Source of the DNA: Tigriopus japonicus
Taxonomy: Eukaryota; Arthropoda; Copepoda; Harpacticoida; Harpacticidae
Assembly: GCA_010645155.1 (NCBI GenBank)
Contig: JAAGOF010000062.1
Span: 268,405 to 332,404, forward strand
Length of the DNA stretch: 64,000 bases
Direction: 5' to 3'
The notes beneath the pieces were generated by a model. It worked only from the letters and a program-made list of their open reading frames with translations, was not told the origin of the DNA and did no database searches. Positions within the stretch are counted from its first letter, which is position 1. Each line of letters begins with the position of its first letter. Positions 12,088-23,440 of this stretch are shown here, one piece after another. The translations under genes were made by a program, and so were the position numbers.

Positions 12088-13753
12088 GGGACAGGAACTT
12101 GAAACGAAAAAAAACTATTCGTCTTCTGAGCCTTTATTCGTCGCGAATTTTTTTTCGTCTTATTTGCATATTATTCGTCTTTTTCAAGCTCTTTACGCGT
12201 TGTTTTCTAATTTCCACGCAAAAAATAACTTCGAAGAAAGTTCAACGTCAAAGCTTCAGCCAAGGAAATAAATTGATTGATTGTCAATTCCGGTTTTGCA
12301 CCAACAAAAAAAATCCACACTTAACAATCAACTTGGACTCGTAGCATTGCCCGCCAGACACGGAAAAGAAAGATTACTGTTGGGTTTAAAAAGCTTTCTG
12401 GCCATGAGAACAATTGATGTATCTGTAATTCTCACATTATGTATAACTCTACTGTATACTCTCCTTAAAGGAGGCATTTTCTAACTTTTGTTTTTACTTG
12501 ACATATGTACCACTGAATAATTCTTGCCCATTAGGTTATTCCTGTTTTAAATTTTCTAGATTTTGCCGTTTTTGCACAAGTAGACAATTTTTTCCGTCAA
12601 TAAGGAGATACATTTTGTCTGTTCAGTAAAAGCAGTTTAAACGTCTTTTTCGGTCTGTACAGGCACTCAATTTGTCTCCTTTTTTATCATAGTTATGAGT
12701 AGGGCTAGGGATTTTTTTTTTACATAAAAAATATTTTTTTACATTTTTTGCCAATTTTACGTGAATATAACATTTTAATTTTATTTGACATTTTATTTTG
12801 GAAAATTTCAACATTTTCTTAACATTTTTTGTACTTTTTGCTCAAAAATGTCATCCCAAAACCGGTTCTGAGGGACCAATTAATCAAAGGAAGGCTTGAT
12901 TGAAAATTCCCGCCAAAATTTCCCGCTAAAATTGTCATTGTTCAGCTTCACATTTTACGATGCCAATCAATTAAAATCTTTGGAGAGGGGAAAAAGTGCC
13001 CTTAAAGTTTCTTTTTGTTATTGTGAAAAAGTTCACATCAGAAACTTTGTGACCCTTGTTTCCGTGATTATTTTACGTGGGCTAAATAGCTATGTGTAGA
13101 GTAAATTATGTTTTAAGTTGGCACTGTTGCCATTATTTACTCAGACTTTAATATCTATTGCCTTTCAAAGGGTCTGATGAATGAGCTATCTGACTTATAA
13201 CATAAACTGTTTTGACGTCTAGCTTATAAAAACACCCCCCTATGTGAAGTGCAACCTCCCGTTTTTTAAGCTAGAGTTTTGACGGCATTATTTCCTTCAG
13301 ATGTCTGGTCACACTGTCTTAAGTAGTCTTCTCAAGTCCTCCACGCATCTAGTCCCATTTCTCACACATTTCGTTGACTTTTTGCCCTAATTTTTAACAT
13401 TTTTTTGCTCTTTTTGCTCTAAATTTCAACATTTTTTGCCCTTTTTGCCCTATATTTCAACATTTTTTGCCCTTTTTCCTGACATTTTGATGACATTTTT
13501 TGGATGTTTTTCCAACATTTTTTCCCGGGCTCTATTTACGAGTAAGTAGTTTCATTCGCCTTTTGGGCAAATTGATTCGATTTTTTACGTCTTTTTAGTG
13601 AGTTTTTCTTCGTTTTTTCGTCTTCTTCGAACTTTTATTCGTTTTCTTTTGTTTAATTGGGCATTCTTATTTGTCTTTTTTCGTCTAATAAGGCAATTAT
13701 ATTTGTCTTTTTTGGTCTAATTTGATAGTTTTATTCGTCTAAACTTCCTGTCC
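12088..13753. mobile_element. Putative 1.7 kb element with GGACAGGAA ends and TTCGTCTAAT-rich arms
   Basis: The left end reads GGGACAGGAACTTGAAACGA and the right end, in reverse complement, GGACAGGAAGTTTAGACGAA, so the termini are inverted. The arms are built from variants of TTCGTCTTTTTTCGTCTAAT. The right 75 bp are about 85% identical to a short complete relative at 58007-58120. The middle (about 12700-13530) is extremely AT-rich, with many repeats such as ACATTTTTTGCCC, and appears to be a second nested insertion bounded by TAGGGCTAGGGA and TCCCGGGCTCTA-like ends. No transposase is visible. Confidence 0.5.
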
Positions 13754-14006
13754 TTAGTGGTATGAGTGGAAAAAGTAGAATGAGGCTAGTCGTTTAACGA
13801 TCCGTCTTCAGGGATAATGGCAATATTTAGATTTTTTTGGGGGAAAATAAAGCTGATTGAATTGTCGATTCAAAATTCATTTAAGGTTGACGTGAAAAGC
13901 TACTCCATTACTTTCATTGAGTCAAGTTTTTGGTTCAAGGCTAATCAAATTGAAAAGAGGACAGACACGGTCAGAGTTGTGTTTGAAGTCCCTGTAAAGC
14001 AGCCTT
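13754..14006. other. Unassigned sequence between repeats
   Basis: A single open frame from 13817 runs through here into the duplicated block that starts at 14007. The second copy of the block does not keep this frame, so I do not regard it as coding. Confidence 0.5.
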
Positions 14007-14590
14007 CTAATCTCAATAAAATGTCCACGATTGATGGAAGCTTTACCTACCTCTTCTTTTTTGCGTCCACTTGTGCGTTCGAATGTAGTGTACACTTAAT
14101 AACATTTAAAAAAAAAATATTTCTCTCGTTTTGTTCCCACTTGCAATTCCCAATGCAACTTACAGAGGACAACGGCAAAGGCCAAATCACTGGTCTCTCC
14201 ACTTAATTCACGAACCAAACACACACATGCACAAGTCCAATATTTTGTCCTTGTTTATCAACTAGTTGAGCCAAGCCAGGATTGCCATCTCTACCGTGCA
14301 ACCCTTGAACAGCAAATAGGCCTGTAGTGTAAAAATATTTGGACGATCAGTTGTGGGAATCCTTTCACTTGAATGCGTAACAGAGAAAGAGATCAGCTTG
14401 TGGAGAGGAAACTCAATGAAACTTTGACTGTTTCCATGTATTTGTCCAAAATTCCTCTCCCTTTAATGTTCATGTCTGTGATAAGCCAGTAGTTCTTGGA
14501 AGGAGGTGCTCCTCTTCTCTCCTCTTGCTTCTTCAGTTTCAATCAAGTAGAGCTAGGTCAGTTGCAAGCTCTGGACGAGCTTCTTGAGGT
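14007..14590. repeat. Diverged ~580 bp direct repeat, copy 1
   Basis: This block is repeated at 15742-16320 in the same orientation at roughly 80% identity with several small indels. Shared landmarks are CTAATCTCAATAA, TTGTTCCCACTTGCAATTC, GGGAATCCTTTCACTTGAATG, GAGAGGAAACTCAATG and AGCTAGGTCAGTTG, ending at GACGAGCTTCTTGA. No frame is open in both copies on either strand, so it is a non-coding repeat or a local segmental duplication. Its ends do not show inverted repeats. Confidence 0.85.
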
Positions 14591-14634
14591 CAAAAGATTA
14601 AACAATGAATGAGCCCGATTAAGAAGAGAGGAAA

Positions 14635-14880
14635 CATGGTGTTCTGAATGGCTTTTTACGTTTGGATCGAAATACCCCAAGACATCATGGCATTTTGGAG
14701 TCACAATTCAATGAGGAACAACTTTACTTTTATTGTATTACATAAATCAAGGATTCCTTAATCCTTATGAAGTTCCGTGGTCTATGCATAAATGTAGGTC
14801 CAGGGATAAAGTTAAATACCTAAAACATTATTACTTTATTAATTACATTATTAACATATAACTTTTATTGAAAACATTTT
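14635..14880 (+). mobile_element. CACGGTG-type MITE, truncated copy
   Basis: The start CATGGTGTTCTGAATGGC, followed by TTTGGATCGAAA, the CACAATTCAATG segment and TTGTATTACATAA, parallels the complete copies at 23441-23664 and 30847-31059. The right terminus (AAAAAGCCATTC...CACCGTG) is missing; the copy fades out in AT-rich sequence. Confidence 0.6.
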
Positions 14881-15479
14881 AAAAAAGGTGGGATTCTGCC
14901 TTAATTTCAATTCATTACTCATGATGCTATGTTGCTATTGAAACATTACTCCTCGCAACATTATGAACTTTTCTACGCTGGTCAAAGGATTCACTGTAAT
15001 GTGAGTCTGCAGTATTCTAGAATATATTTCTATTTATTATTTAAAGAAAAACGGCTAGCGCATCTCAGTTGAATCCCAATTTGCGGCTTAAAATTTTACA
15101 GGTAAAGGCTCCTTTTTTTGCTTCAACCATGTTCTCTTTAACTTTTCATTGCCATATTTCAAGTCAAAGCATTAAAATTTTTACCTTCTTTTCTAAATGG
15201 GAGGCAATTACTTTATGGTTTTGATCACTATTTTTTTACTTTGATCAAGTTTAAATCAAATTTTTGGCCGAAAAATTCAAAATGCAGGCCCTTGTAATGA
15301 GTCATCTTTCTGCTGTCTTTTGGTATTGTTTGTTAAAGAGTCAGCACATCAATCATAAAGGATGTTCCAATGAAGGAATATTCCCACTACTTGCTACTTT
15401 TTGGTTGCCAATAGCATATATTGGTTTGGTGGTTGTTTGCATTGAACGGGCAGATCAATGCTAACTTTTTACATCAAAG
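14881..15479. other. AT-rich sequence with no recognised feature
   Basis: I see no gene, repeat unit or RNA motif here. The open frame at 15264-15464 has no family resemblance and runs up to the tRNA-like element on the other strand. Confidence 0.6.
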
Positions 15480-15580
15480 AGTTGAGTTTGGAGGGTAACA
15501 GTCAACCAGGATCGAACCCCATCCATCTGAACAACAAACCGACGTAGTTCACGCTACACTATGCCTCACCTACCCTGTCT
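15480..15580 (-). mobile_element. tRNA-derived SINE head, second type
   Basis: On the minus strand, the sequence complementary to 15542-15567 (GAGGCATAGTGTAGCGTGAA) fits an A box region and that complementary to 15506-15520 (GGGGTTCGATCCTGG) is a B box. The spacing between boxes is about right, but the acceptor stem does not pair, so this is a SINE or tRNA relic rather than a functional tRNA. It sits just before copy 2 of the 580 bp repeat. Confidence 0.5.
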
Positions 15581-15741
15581 TTTGGTCATATTGGCATTTT
15601 ATTCATGTTTACTTCATTTATTATGAGTTTTGTATGTAGGGCGTATTTGCATCTTCAGGAACCAAATTAGCTAAAATGTAAAATGCTATGCATATTTTCA
15701 TTGTTTGAAATAATCCACATTGCGACAAAATTTTGAAAAAA

Positions 15742-16320
15742 CTAATCTCAATAAGATGTCCTGGATTGAGGGAAGCTCTACCTACCTCTTCTATTCTGCG
15801 TCCACTTGAACATTCAAATGTCACTTGAATAACATTTAAAAAACAAGTTATTTCTCTTGTTTTGTTCCCACTTGCAATTCACAATGCAACTTATAGAGGA
15901 CAACAACAATTCACTGATCTCTCCACTTGATTCACAAATCAAACAAACACATGCACATTTTCAATATTTCTTCCTTGTTTATCAATTACTACTAAGTTGA
16001 GGCAAGGAAGTTTTCTTTTCCCAACCAGGATCGCCATCTCTACCGTGCCACCTTTAGACATCAATAAGGCCTGTAGCGTAAAAATATTTTCACAATCAGT
16101 CGTGGGAATCCTTTCACTTGAATGCTTAACAGAGATCATCTTGTGGAGAGGAAACTCAATGCAATTCTGATTGTTTCCATCTAATTGTCCAAAATTCCTC
16201 TCTCTATAATTTTCATGTCTGTGATAAACCAGTAGTTCTTGGGAAGAAGTGCTCCTCCTTGTTCAGTATCAATCAAGTAGAGCTAGGTCAGTTGTACGCT
16301 CTGGACGAGCTTCTTGAAGT
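15742..16320. repeat. Diverged ~580 bp direct repeat, copy 2
   Basis: Second copy of the block described at 14007-14590, same orientation, starting 1.7 kb downstream. It carries its own indels, for example a ~35 bp insertion around 15985-16025 and loss of part of the CTCCTCTTCTCTCC tract near 16255. A minus-strand open frame at 15939-16139 is not kept in copy 1. Confidence 0.85.
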
Positions 16321-16630
16321 TAACCATTCACATGCAAGATCAAGTACAAGATTGCAGCAATAAGAAATCAATTTATTGCAAAAATACTGTTCATGTATAT
16401 ATTTTTGCCTTACGCTAGATTTCTATTGTTAACCTGAAGTGCTCTAGTTTAACCAAGGTATCCTTGGTTTAACCAGTATTGTACCTAGAGTCGCATTCAC
16501 ATACCATGTCAAATGCCTGTTCTATAAGCACACTGATTGTTACTTAAAAGTGGCTACATGATTATTCAGTATGGGTTCGTCAGAACATGAAATACACGGG
16601 GGTTTCACTTACCGGAACGGAAAACTGCGT
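16321..16630. other. Unassigned sequence with a small palindrome
   Basis: Mostly unremarkable. An 8 bp perfect palindrome AACCAAGG-TAT-CCTTGGTT lies at about 16451-16469. No gene is seen. Confidence 0.5.
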
Positions 16631-16984
16631 CTTTTACGTGGGTTCTTTCTACTCGGGCCTGAGAAAGAGTTGAATCGTAGAGTAAGTTAATTTCGGGCAA
16701 CTCTAAACCACCAAGTCAACCAGATTTCTTGCCTCTTGAGCTGTTGCCACCTAGGTCAGGTGGGCAAGTGCCAGAGGCGTCGGTGGAGCGAGGAAGAGGA
16801 GCAGGCCGCTCCTACACCTCCACCTCTGACACTTGCACCACCTTCCCGAGGTGGCAACAACTCAATCGGAAGAGTGAGTTGTTACTACTACTGGTTGACT
16901 AAGTAGTTCCGAGTTACCCTCAACCAACTTTCTCTCCTCCTCTCCTCTTACTCAGGCCCTGGTAGAATGTAACCCGAGTAAAAG
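16631..16984. mobile_element. Foldback element 1 (~350 bp palindrome)
   Basis: The left half, starting CTTTTACGTGGGTT at 16631, pairs with the right half ending AACCCGAGTAAAAG at 16984. Matching inner blocks are CGGGCCTGAG with CTCAGGCCC, AGTCAACCAG with CTGGTTGACT, TGTTGCCACCT with AGGTGGCAACA, and GGTGGAGC with GCTCCTACACC. Identity between arms is about 70-75% and the loop is short (about 16795-16811). The element is more GC-rich than its surroundings. There is no open frame of note. It is a foldback transposon or an inverted duplication. Confidence 0.75.
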
Positions 16985-17004
16985 AAATAGCTACTCTCTT
17001 CAAT

Positions 17005-17167
17005 ACATAAGTTTGAGAAGGCGCATTCGATTGAGGTGAAATTTGAAAAACGTGTTCTTCTCAATGCAAGCCAGGTCTCATTTGCAGAAGAACTCAAATG
17101 ATTCGTTTCTGCAGGAAATCATAATTCTCATTGCTAGCCTCCCACTCCATGATTTCCGTGCTTCTTG
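17005..17167 (-). mobile_element. SINE body, inverted relative to copy 1 (copy 2)
   Basis: The complement of this stretch matches the body at 11520-11700: CAAGAAGCAC, GGGAGGCTAGCAAT, ATGATTTCC, GTTCTTCTGCAAATGAGACC and the TCAATCGAATGC region. The tRNA head that would lie beyond 17167 is absent and the hinge end stops at about 17005, against foldback element 1. Confidence 0.7.
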
Positions 17168-17806
17168 TATTGAGTTACATGCAGTAGTCACGGCCTTTGA
17201 CGGCTTAAATGGGCGAACCTGGGTCATTCCCGAAAGTGAAATTAATGCTTGTTAAGTGGAGTGGCAATATCCCCCATAGTGCGGACAGCCTCTATCAAAT
17301 TGGAACTGCGAAGCTGCGTTCTGACTCCAACAAAAACAAAACAACAAAACAGCGTAGTAGCTAAATCATTGCAAGATGGCTTTACATGTTTAATTGGTCT
17401 TCTTATGGAAGACATACGCATTCGTACATTAATAATAATGAATGTGTCAGACCGCAGACGAAGCACTTCTTCCTTATTTAATATTTACTTCTGCCTCCTT
17501 GAGTAAATTTTTAAGTAGCATGACTAATATGATATTTATCATTCTGACATCCGTAGTGCATCACCACCAAATTCTTAAAGAGATAAACAATCAAAGCAAC
17601 AATTTCATTTGGTGGTTGTTTTGTTGTTCATACCTGGTGGCAAATTTAAACAAATCTTGTCTCTTGGAAAAATGATACTCAGGTCCACTTTGATGGGTTT
17701 CAATTTATATGAATTTAATTGATTTAGAAATGTCTCGGGGTCAATGTGGTCCCCAGGAGCCTTGACCTCAATCCAATGGACTTCTCTGTGTGATCCATGT
17801 TTAAGG
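17168..17806. other. Unassigned sequence between two SINE-related copies
   Basis: Open frames on both strands (17242-17675) overlap each other and show no family resemblance. I see no repeat structure. Confidence 0.5.
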
Positions 17807-18245
17807 CCAAGCAAGAAGCACTGAACTGCTGTAGTGGGAGGCAAAGGGTGAGAATTTTGATTTCCAAAATGATTAATTCAATTGCGTTCTTCTGCAATCG
17901 AGACCCGGTTTAAATTCAGTAGACTACGTATTTCAATTTTCAACTCAATCGAATGCCGAAGTGAAAAGTTATGCCTTCTCAAACTTATGTACTGCCCCTT
18001 TGGTGGTAAAGCAATTACCAGAAAAGGGCAAGTTCATTCATTCTCGGAAGGATTTGCACTGAATTTGAGAGACCATAACTTTTGACTCCGATGTTCGATT
18101 AAGCTTAAAATTGAAATACAAGTTTAAGTCAACCAAGACAAGGTCTTATTTGTAGAAGAACGTGATTGCTTGGTTCCTAAAAGAGATCATGATTCTTTTT
18201 ATTAGCCTCTCACTCCGGTGAAGTTCAGTGGTTCTTGGGCCAAGG
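17807..18245. mobile_element. Foldback element 2: two inverted SINE bodies around a hinge (copies 3 and 4)
   Basis: The left arm, 17807 to about 18011, reads in the same direction as the body of copy 1 (AAGCAAGAAGCACTGAAC, GGGAGGC, GTTCTTCTGCAATCGAGACC, TTCAACTCAATCGAATGCCG, AAAAGTTATG). The right arm, about 18019-18245, is the same body inverted (AGACCATAACTTTTGACTCC, AGGTCTTATTTGTAGAAGAAC, GAAGTTCAGTGGTTCTTGG). The centre is the hinge CTTTGGTGGTAA-AGCAA-TTACCAGAAAAGG, with GAATGAATGAACT-type sequence only on the right. The result is a ~440 bp palindrome built from a repeat that elsewhere has a tRNA head. Confidence 0.75.
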
Positions 18246-18510
18246 CATGCAAGAAGGCGCATCCAACGTGTCCAAGGTAACCGTGCCAGGAAATCAGTTT
18301 TGGTCTCAGCATTTAGACTTTAGATTCGGTCTCAACAGGACATCAACCGTGCCGGCTGTGGACAGGTCAAGCATAGACTTGACCTGTTCACTGTCAAAAG
18401 ACGCAGCCATTGTGAAGCTGTTTGTAAAAATAGCTGTATTAATTGGTCACGCAGTCAATGTGAAGAATATCAAAGATAGTTATTCTACTATATTTTTTGG
18501 ATTGTTAGTG

Positions 18511-18735
18511 CTAGGGTCGGAGGGTTGAGCCTCGCCGGCTAGCGAAGCCAGCCATCACATCGTCCAAATATTTCCGACAGGCAATTTCAAGCTCGGTATC
18601 AGAATGGTTCTCCGTCTGTGGGTGTGGATTAACGTCTAACTGTTTCTTTGAGTGAGTTATTGGAGGCGAATCGAACCTGGGACCTCTCTTACTAAAAGGA
18701 ACTGCGCTAACCACGATACCATGTCTTCTCACCGC
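18511..18735 (-). mobile_element. tRNA-derived SINE, third type
   Basis: On the minus strand the complement of 18701-18721 (TGGTATCGTGGTTAGCGCAG) is an A box region and that of 18665-18677 (GGTTCGATTCGCC) is a B box. The segment between them could form an anticodon arm, but the acceptor stem does not close. The sequence continuing toward 18511 would be the tRNA-unrelated body. The head lies directly against the left arm of foldback element 3. Confidence 0.55.
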
Positions 18736-18741
18736 TTCGTC

Positions 18742-19403
18742 ACAATGGGACACTGTAATCACATGCGTTTTCTTTTCTTACCGCTGGAGCCACCACCCCA
18801 ACTTCAATCCACCTGTCTTAGCTTGGAAGAAGCGAGAGTGCTTCAGTTAAAACGTGATAAATCCCTCCTGTGAAGGGCCTTTTGCCAAAATGAGAACAGA
18901 ATTGACTGGAGTAGAGACATATCTAAGTCATCAAACAATCACTCTCAACATTGGTTGACAAAATGCTGAGGATTTTACGATCAAAATGATATCAATGATA
19001 TTACACTTCTTCACAATCCAGCACTACTTTGCCCATCTGCCAGTCTGCGCTCTGTTACCTTAGCGGGAAATTTCTAAATTGCTCGCTCTCTTCTCAAAGG
19101 CAGACGAGACGCGGCAGCTGAGGCTGGAGTGTGAGGAAAAGTGAAATCATCACTATCATTTTGATCGTAAAATGCTCGGCATTTTGTCAACCAATGTTGA
19201 GAGTGATTGTTTGATGACTTAGATATATCTCTACCCTAATCAATTCTGTTCTCATTTTGGCAAAAGGCCTTTCACAGGAGGGATTTATCACGTTTTAACT
19301 GAAGCACTCTCGCTTCTTCCAAGCTAAGACAAGCGGATTGAAGTTGGGGTGGTGGCTCCAGCGGTAAGAAAAGAAAACGCATGCGATTACAGTGTCCCAT
19401 TGT
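18742..19403. mobile_element. Foldback element 3 (660 bp, ~93% identical arms)
   Basis: The arms 18742-18990 and 19155-19403 are inverted copies about 249 bp long, differing at only a few percent of positions. Outer ends are ACAATGGGACACTGTAATC and GATTACAGTGTCCCATTGT; inner ends are TTTTACGATCAAAATGAT and ATCATTTTGATCGTAAAA. Weaker pairing continues inward (CACTTCTTCACAATCCAG with CTGGAGTGTGAGGAAAAGTG), so the true loop is small, near 19055-19085. High arm identity suggests it is younger than foldback 1 or maintained by gene conversion. No open frame is shared by the arms. Confidence 0.9.
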
Positions 19404-21929
19404 TCAACTAAAAAAATACTGCGTTCCCTGACTTATCTCGCAAACTAGTCAAAGGAAACATGTCAAAAGCTTTAGGAAATGGCAAATGTCATTCTAGCGA
19501 CCAAATTGTGATCTGTATCATACTCCTACTTATCTGTCCGTTTTCAAGGATCGTGATCGTCTTTGCCCTTGCGAATTTTTTGTACTCCCACCAATCCTTT
19601 CGTGGGAAGATAAAGACACTATTGGTCAATTGACCTTGTCCCAAAGCACCAAAGCACCAAAGCACCAGCTCAGCATTGTCTCTCCCGAAATGTCTATTGC
19701 CCTTGTCTGGCCTTGTCCACAGCGATTCTTTCCATTTTGGGCGTGGGCAATCAACAAGTCGTAAATCGACCGTCCCTATTGCAACCACCAGTAATAGTGA
19801 TGTCCACCCATTTTATGTTTCTTTTTTTCTACTGGATTGCCAATGGCCTTGGGTCGAACTAGGGGCCCACAATTCTAAGGGCCACAAAACAAGACCCAAT
19901 TACAAGAACAACGCCACCCATTTTATGTCTTTTGCTTAAATATTATTGGGTCTCTAAAAACTTTCCTCATTCTTCTGTTCACCTCTTTGATGAGACACTA
20001 AGTTTCGTCATTACTTTCTTAGTGCTTTCGCTATCCAATTCAAAAGAAACTATTCTTCCTCTTCCAACCTTTATCCCGAACTTATGATGATGTGGAGGGG
20101 GTTTGCGTTCAAGAAAAGGTCATTTTTTATGAATAATCGAGCAACGGTCTCCAGATTCAGGTAGTTCTTCGTGATACCATTTCTTACCGTGTCATCTTTG
20201 TGGTTCATGGAGATGGCAAACTCGTAAAAGGAGTTGTAAATCAACGGACCTACTCGTTCCAAAAACTGTTACGAGCCCCTCTCTTTGGAATTGATATGGC
20301 CATCTCTCGTCACGAGGCAGATAGTTGTCTATTTTCCCAAGAATTTCTGGCCACGATGCGTTTCAAGCTTTCTTTATCATAGCCTAATGGGAATATTTCC
20401 TATTTGTCTCTTGGAGGAGGACATTTCATTTCATTGTTATGCCAATATATACGCGGCTGTGGACCATTCCTTGTCGTCTTCAGTTCCTCCCCTTTTCGTC
20501 GGAAACAAATGGCACAGATAATACCTAGCAAAAGCATTCCACTATATATGTAGACTCCTAAGCCTATTTCTGTGAATGTACCGTTCTAGAAATGTACTGA
20601 ACCATTCCAATGTGGAGGGTTGAGCGCATAGAGAACAAAAGAGTGTTTAAGGGTGCTACAATTGCGCGTTTCATGTCAGCTGTTATCTTGATAAAAAAGC
20701 CCGTGACACCTTTCAAAAATCAAATGGAGCGCTCTCAAAATTGCATTCCAACATTCAAGGCCAGAGATTTGCTTCTAAGGTGACTCAAACTTATACTGAG
20801 GTTGCACACGCTAATAGAGAGCTTAAACAATTTAGCTCATCATGACTGGAACCTCAGGTATCAGCTGAATTAAAATCAATATTTCAATTGCATGGGCTCA
20901 AAAAAGGAAGCTTAGTCACTCTTTTGTCCTCTATGATTGAGCCCAAAATTGTTTCTTTGTTCCACTGATATCACATGAAATGCTCATGGACATGTACTCG
21001 TACCATAAGATCTACCTTCCTCCGTACGTCCCATGCTATAATGTCAACGTACGTAACTATATTTTCTTATTTACTGGAGATGAATAACAGTAGATTTGCG
21101 TGAGTAAGAAAACTAATATAAAAATGTGCTGACTGCCCTCTGTCTTAGCCATAGACTCGACGTAAGTTAATCCTCATTGCGCCATTTTATTTCTACATTC
21201 CGTCGTTAAAGGCCCGTTGGCCTTTGTTCGTCGTGTAGCATGTCGGAACTGAATTTATTGACCTGTCACCCCATAATAAGCCATAGTTTGGACCGATATG
21301 GGGATCGTGCCAAGTAAGAGCCTTTGGCCTTCAGTTGGGTTTGGTGCCTTGGAAGCACCGCCTTCCATTGGCCAGTTATAATCTTGTTAGTTGTAGATCA
21401 GGGTTAGGCAATTTGCCGATGGAAAGATACTATATACGTAGTTGAGTTGGATTGGGGTTGGGAGCTCTCAGCATCTGGCCACTCATTTGATTTGTTAGTC
21501 AAGAAGCACAAAGACTCTCGTCACATGTTCATCAATGTTTCTTGAAACATTTTGCCGAAGTTTGACATATTTTGACTGCAAACTTTTTAACTAGACCATG
21601 GAAAGCCTCCGTTTGCATAAGGTCGTCTCACTTGCCGTGCAAAATATTTTTCAATGGAATGCGAATTCTTTTCAAGTCTGCGACTTTTGAATAGCAGCAT
21701 AAGTTCAATACTTTGTCATTCCACCGTCTTTGAACTTTATCCACGAGTGGAGTGTAGTTCAAATTGCACCAACTAACCAACCAACAGTGTCAGTCGGTCG
21801 ATTTCTTTACATAACTTCAGCATTGGTCTACTACATTCCTCATGCATGCGTAACCGTCGCTCATAGACTAATTCAATCTAGAGGGGGTTTGTTGTTAATG
21901 ACTAGAGTGCGTAGAAAAATTTACTGATT
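19404..21929. other. Long stretch with no recognised gene or repeat
   Basis: Open frames occur on both strands (for example 19489-19788 and 20071-20262 on the minus strand, 19676-19939 and 20200-20521 on the plus strand), but they are short, overlap one another and resemble no family I know. A short tandem CAAAGCAC triplet run is at 19644-19670. I call nothing here. Confidence 0.55.
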
Positions 21930-23100
21930 TTCACAAAAAAATTTAATTTAATTTACTCCAAAAAGGCCAAAAAACAACAAAAAAAAAATTTTTTTTCCCA
22001 AACTGTATCAAAAATGGTAATAATGAATCTAAAGTTACATTTAGTCATTCTGGTAATCATTCTTTGGAATCTAGCTACAACTCAGCACATTTAGTTATTT
22101 CTGGCTAAATATTAGGGCATTATTTCTGGCATATAAGAAATTTGTACTGAAGACAGATGTATTCAGCGTGTCCAAGTGTTCAAGATCAAAAAGAGCTAAA
22201 TTCCTCAGTTTTGGGGCAAATTTTGGAGCTAAAAGAGCTAATTTTAAAAAGGCTTAAACACTAATATAATCAAATTTTTGGACCTTACGTAATTGGCAGT
22301 GTCTTTAAGACATGGAAAAAATTGCTTTTTAGAGTTTTTTTTTACTGTCTTAAGAACGGCCAAGAAAAAAGGTTGTTCTGCGAAGTGATGTTGGCTTTTT
22401 TATGTTACAGGAAGAGCAACGATAATGAAAGACCTTTATGCCTCGGTTATTGGCAAAAGCCCTTTTTTCATTCGAGGCCGACCAGAGAAAAATCTAATTT
22501 AACCCCTTGTTTGGCCCGTAATTCAAAGCTCACAAGCTAAATTTCAATCACATCAAATGAACTTTTTGTCAGTTAGAGTAGAGTAGTTAGAATCAAAGAG
22601 TAAGCTAAGTCAAGGTTTTACTCGGTACCAGCACGTTAATGGAGACCAAGACTAGCCAAAGTTGCTATTTTTTGGCTTCAGCAAGAAGAGCCATAGTTTG
22701 GTGTCAATTGTCCTGAAAATCCTACGTATTTGTAAGAAGAATGACCATTTTTAAACCAGCCTCATTTTGTTGAGGTAGAAAATCTGGCAACTTCGAAAAT
22801 TGTAAAAAGGAGCCAAAAATATCTAAAATTCTCAGAAAAAGAGCTAAAAAAGGCCAAATATTTCAAAAGGAGCTAAAAGAGCCAAAAGAGCTAAATGCTC
22901 AAATTTGGAGCCAAATTTCCAAAATATGAGGAAAAAGAGCTAAAATTGGTCAGGCTGGATGTGTTAGCAAGTGTTTTTTGGCGCCAATTATGACTTGACG
23001 TGAACAAAAATGGTCCACGATAAGGGCCAAAAAATTTAAAATTGGACCAAAAGGGGCAAAAAATTTGAAGAAAATTTACGATTTAATTAATTTTTTTTAC
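21930..23100. repeat. Purine-rich low-complexity region with AAAGAGCTAAA motifs
   Basis: Variants of AAAAGAGCTAAA and GGAGCTAAAAGAGCC recur many times at about 22190-22260 and 22800-22945, with A/T homopolymer runs near 21920-22005. No fixed period is evident, so this is degenerate satellite-like or TE-derived sequence. The open frame at 22322-22540 is not convincing. Confidence 0.5.
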
Positions 23101-23440
23101 TCACTCTATTAATGACTTATGTTTTAGTTTTTAGTCTGTTCGAGCAAAGTAATAGGAGTACTAAAAAGAGAAGGGCCTTTAATCCTACAATAACTAGGGA
23201 TGAGTGGTCCTAGGAGCCTCAACTTATGTATTGCTTGAATATCTTCTTCAAGGTAAGATTTTTAGGGCCTTGAATTCACTGGAACCTTCAAACTAACGTT
23301 TAAGCCATTGCCATTTCGTGCCAAACAGTTTGAGAATGGCATTTTTGATGCATGATTTGGCTAAACAGATTCCGGTTTCTTAACCTTTGAGCTATTAGGA
23401 CCTTTCTTAGCGCCTTGATTTTGATCTCTTGATTACTACC

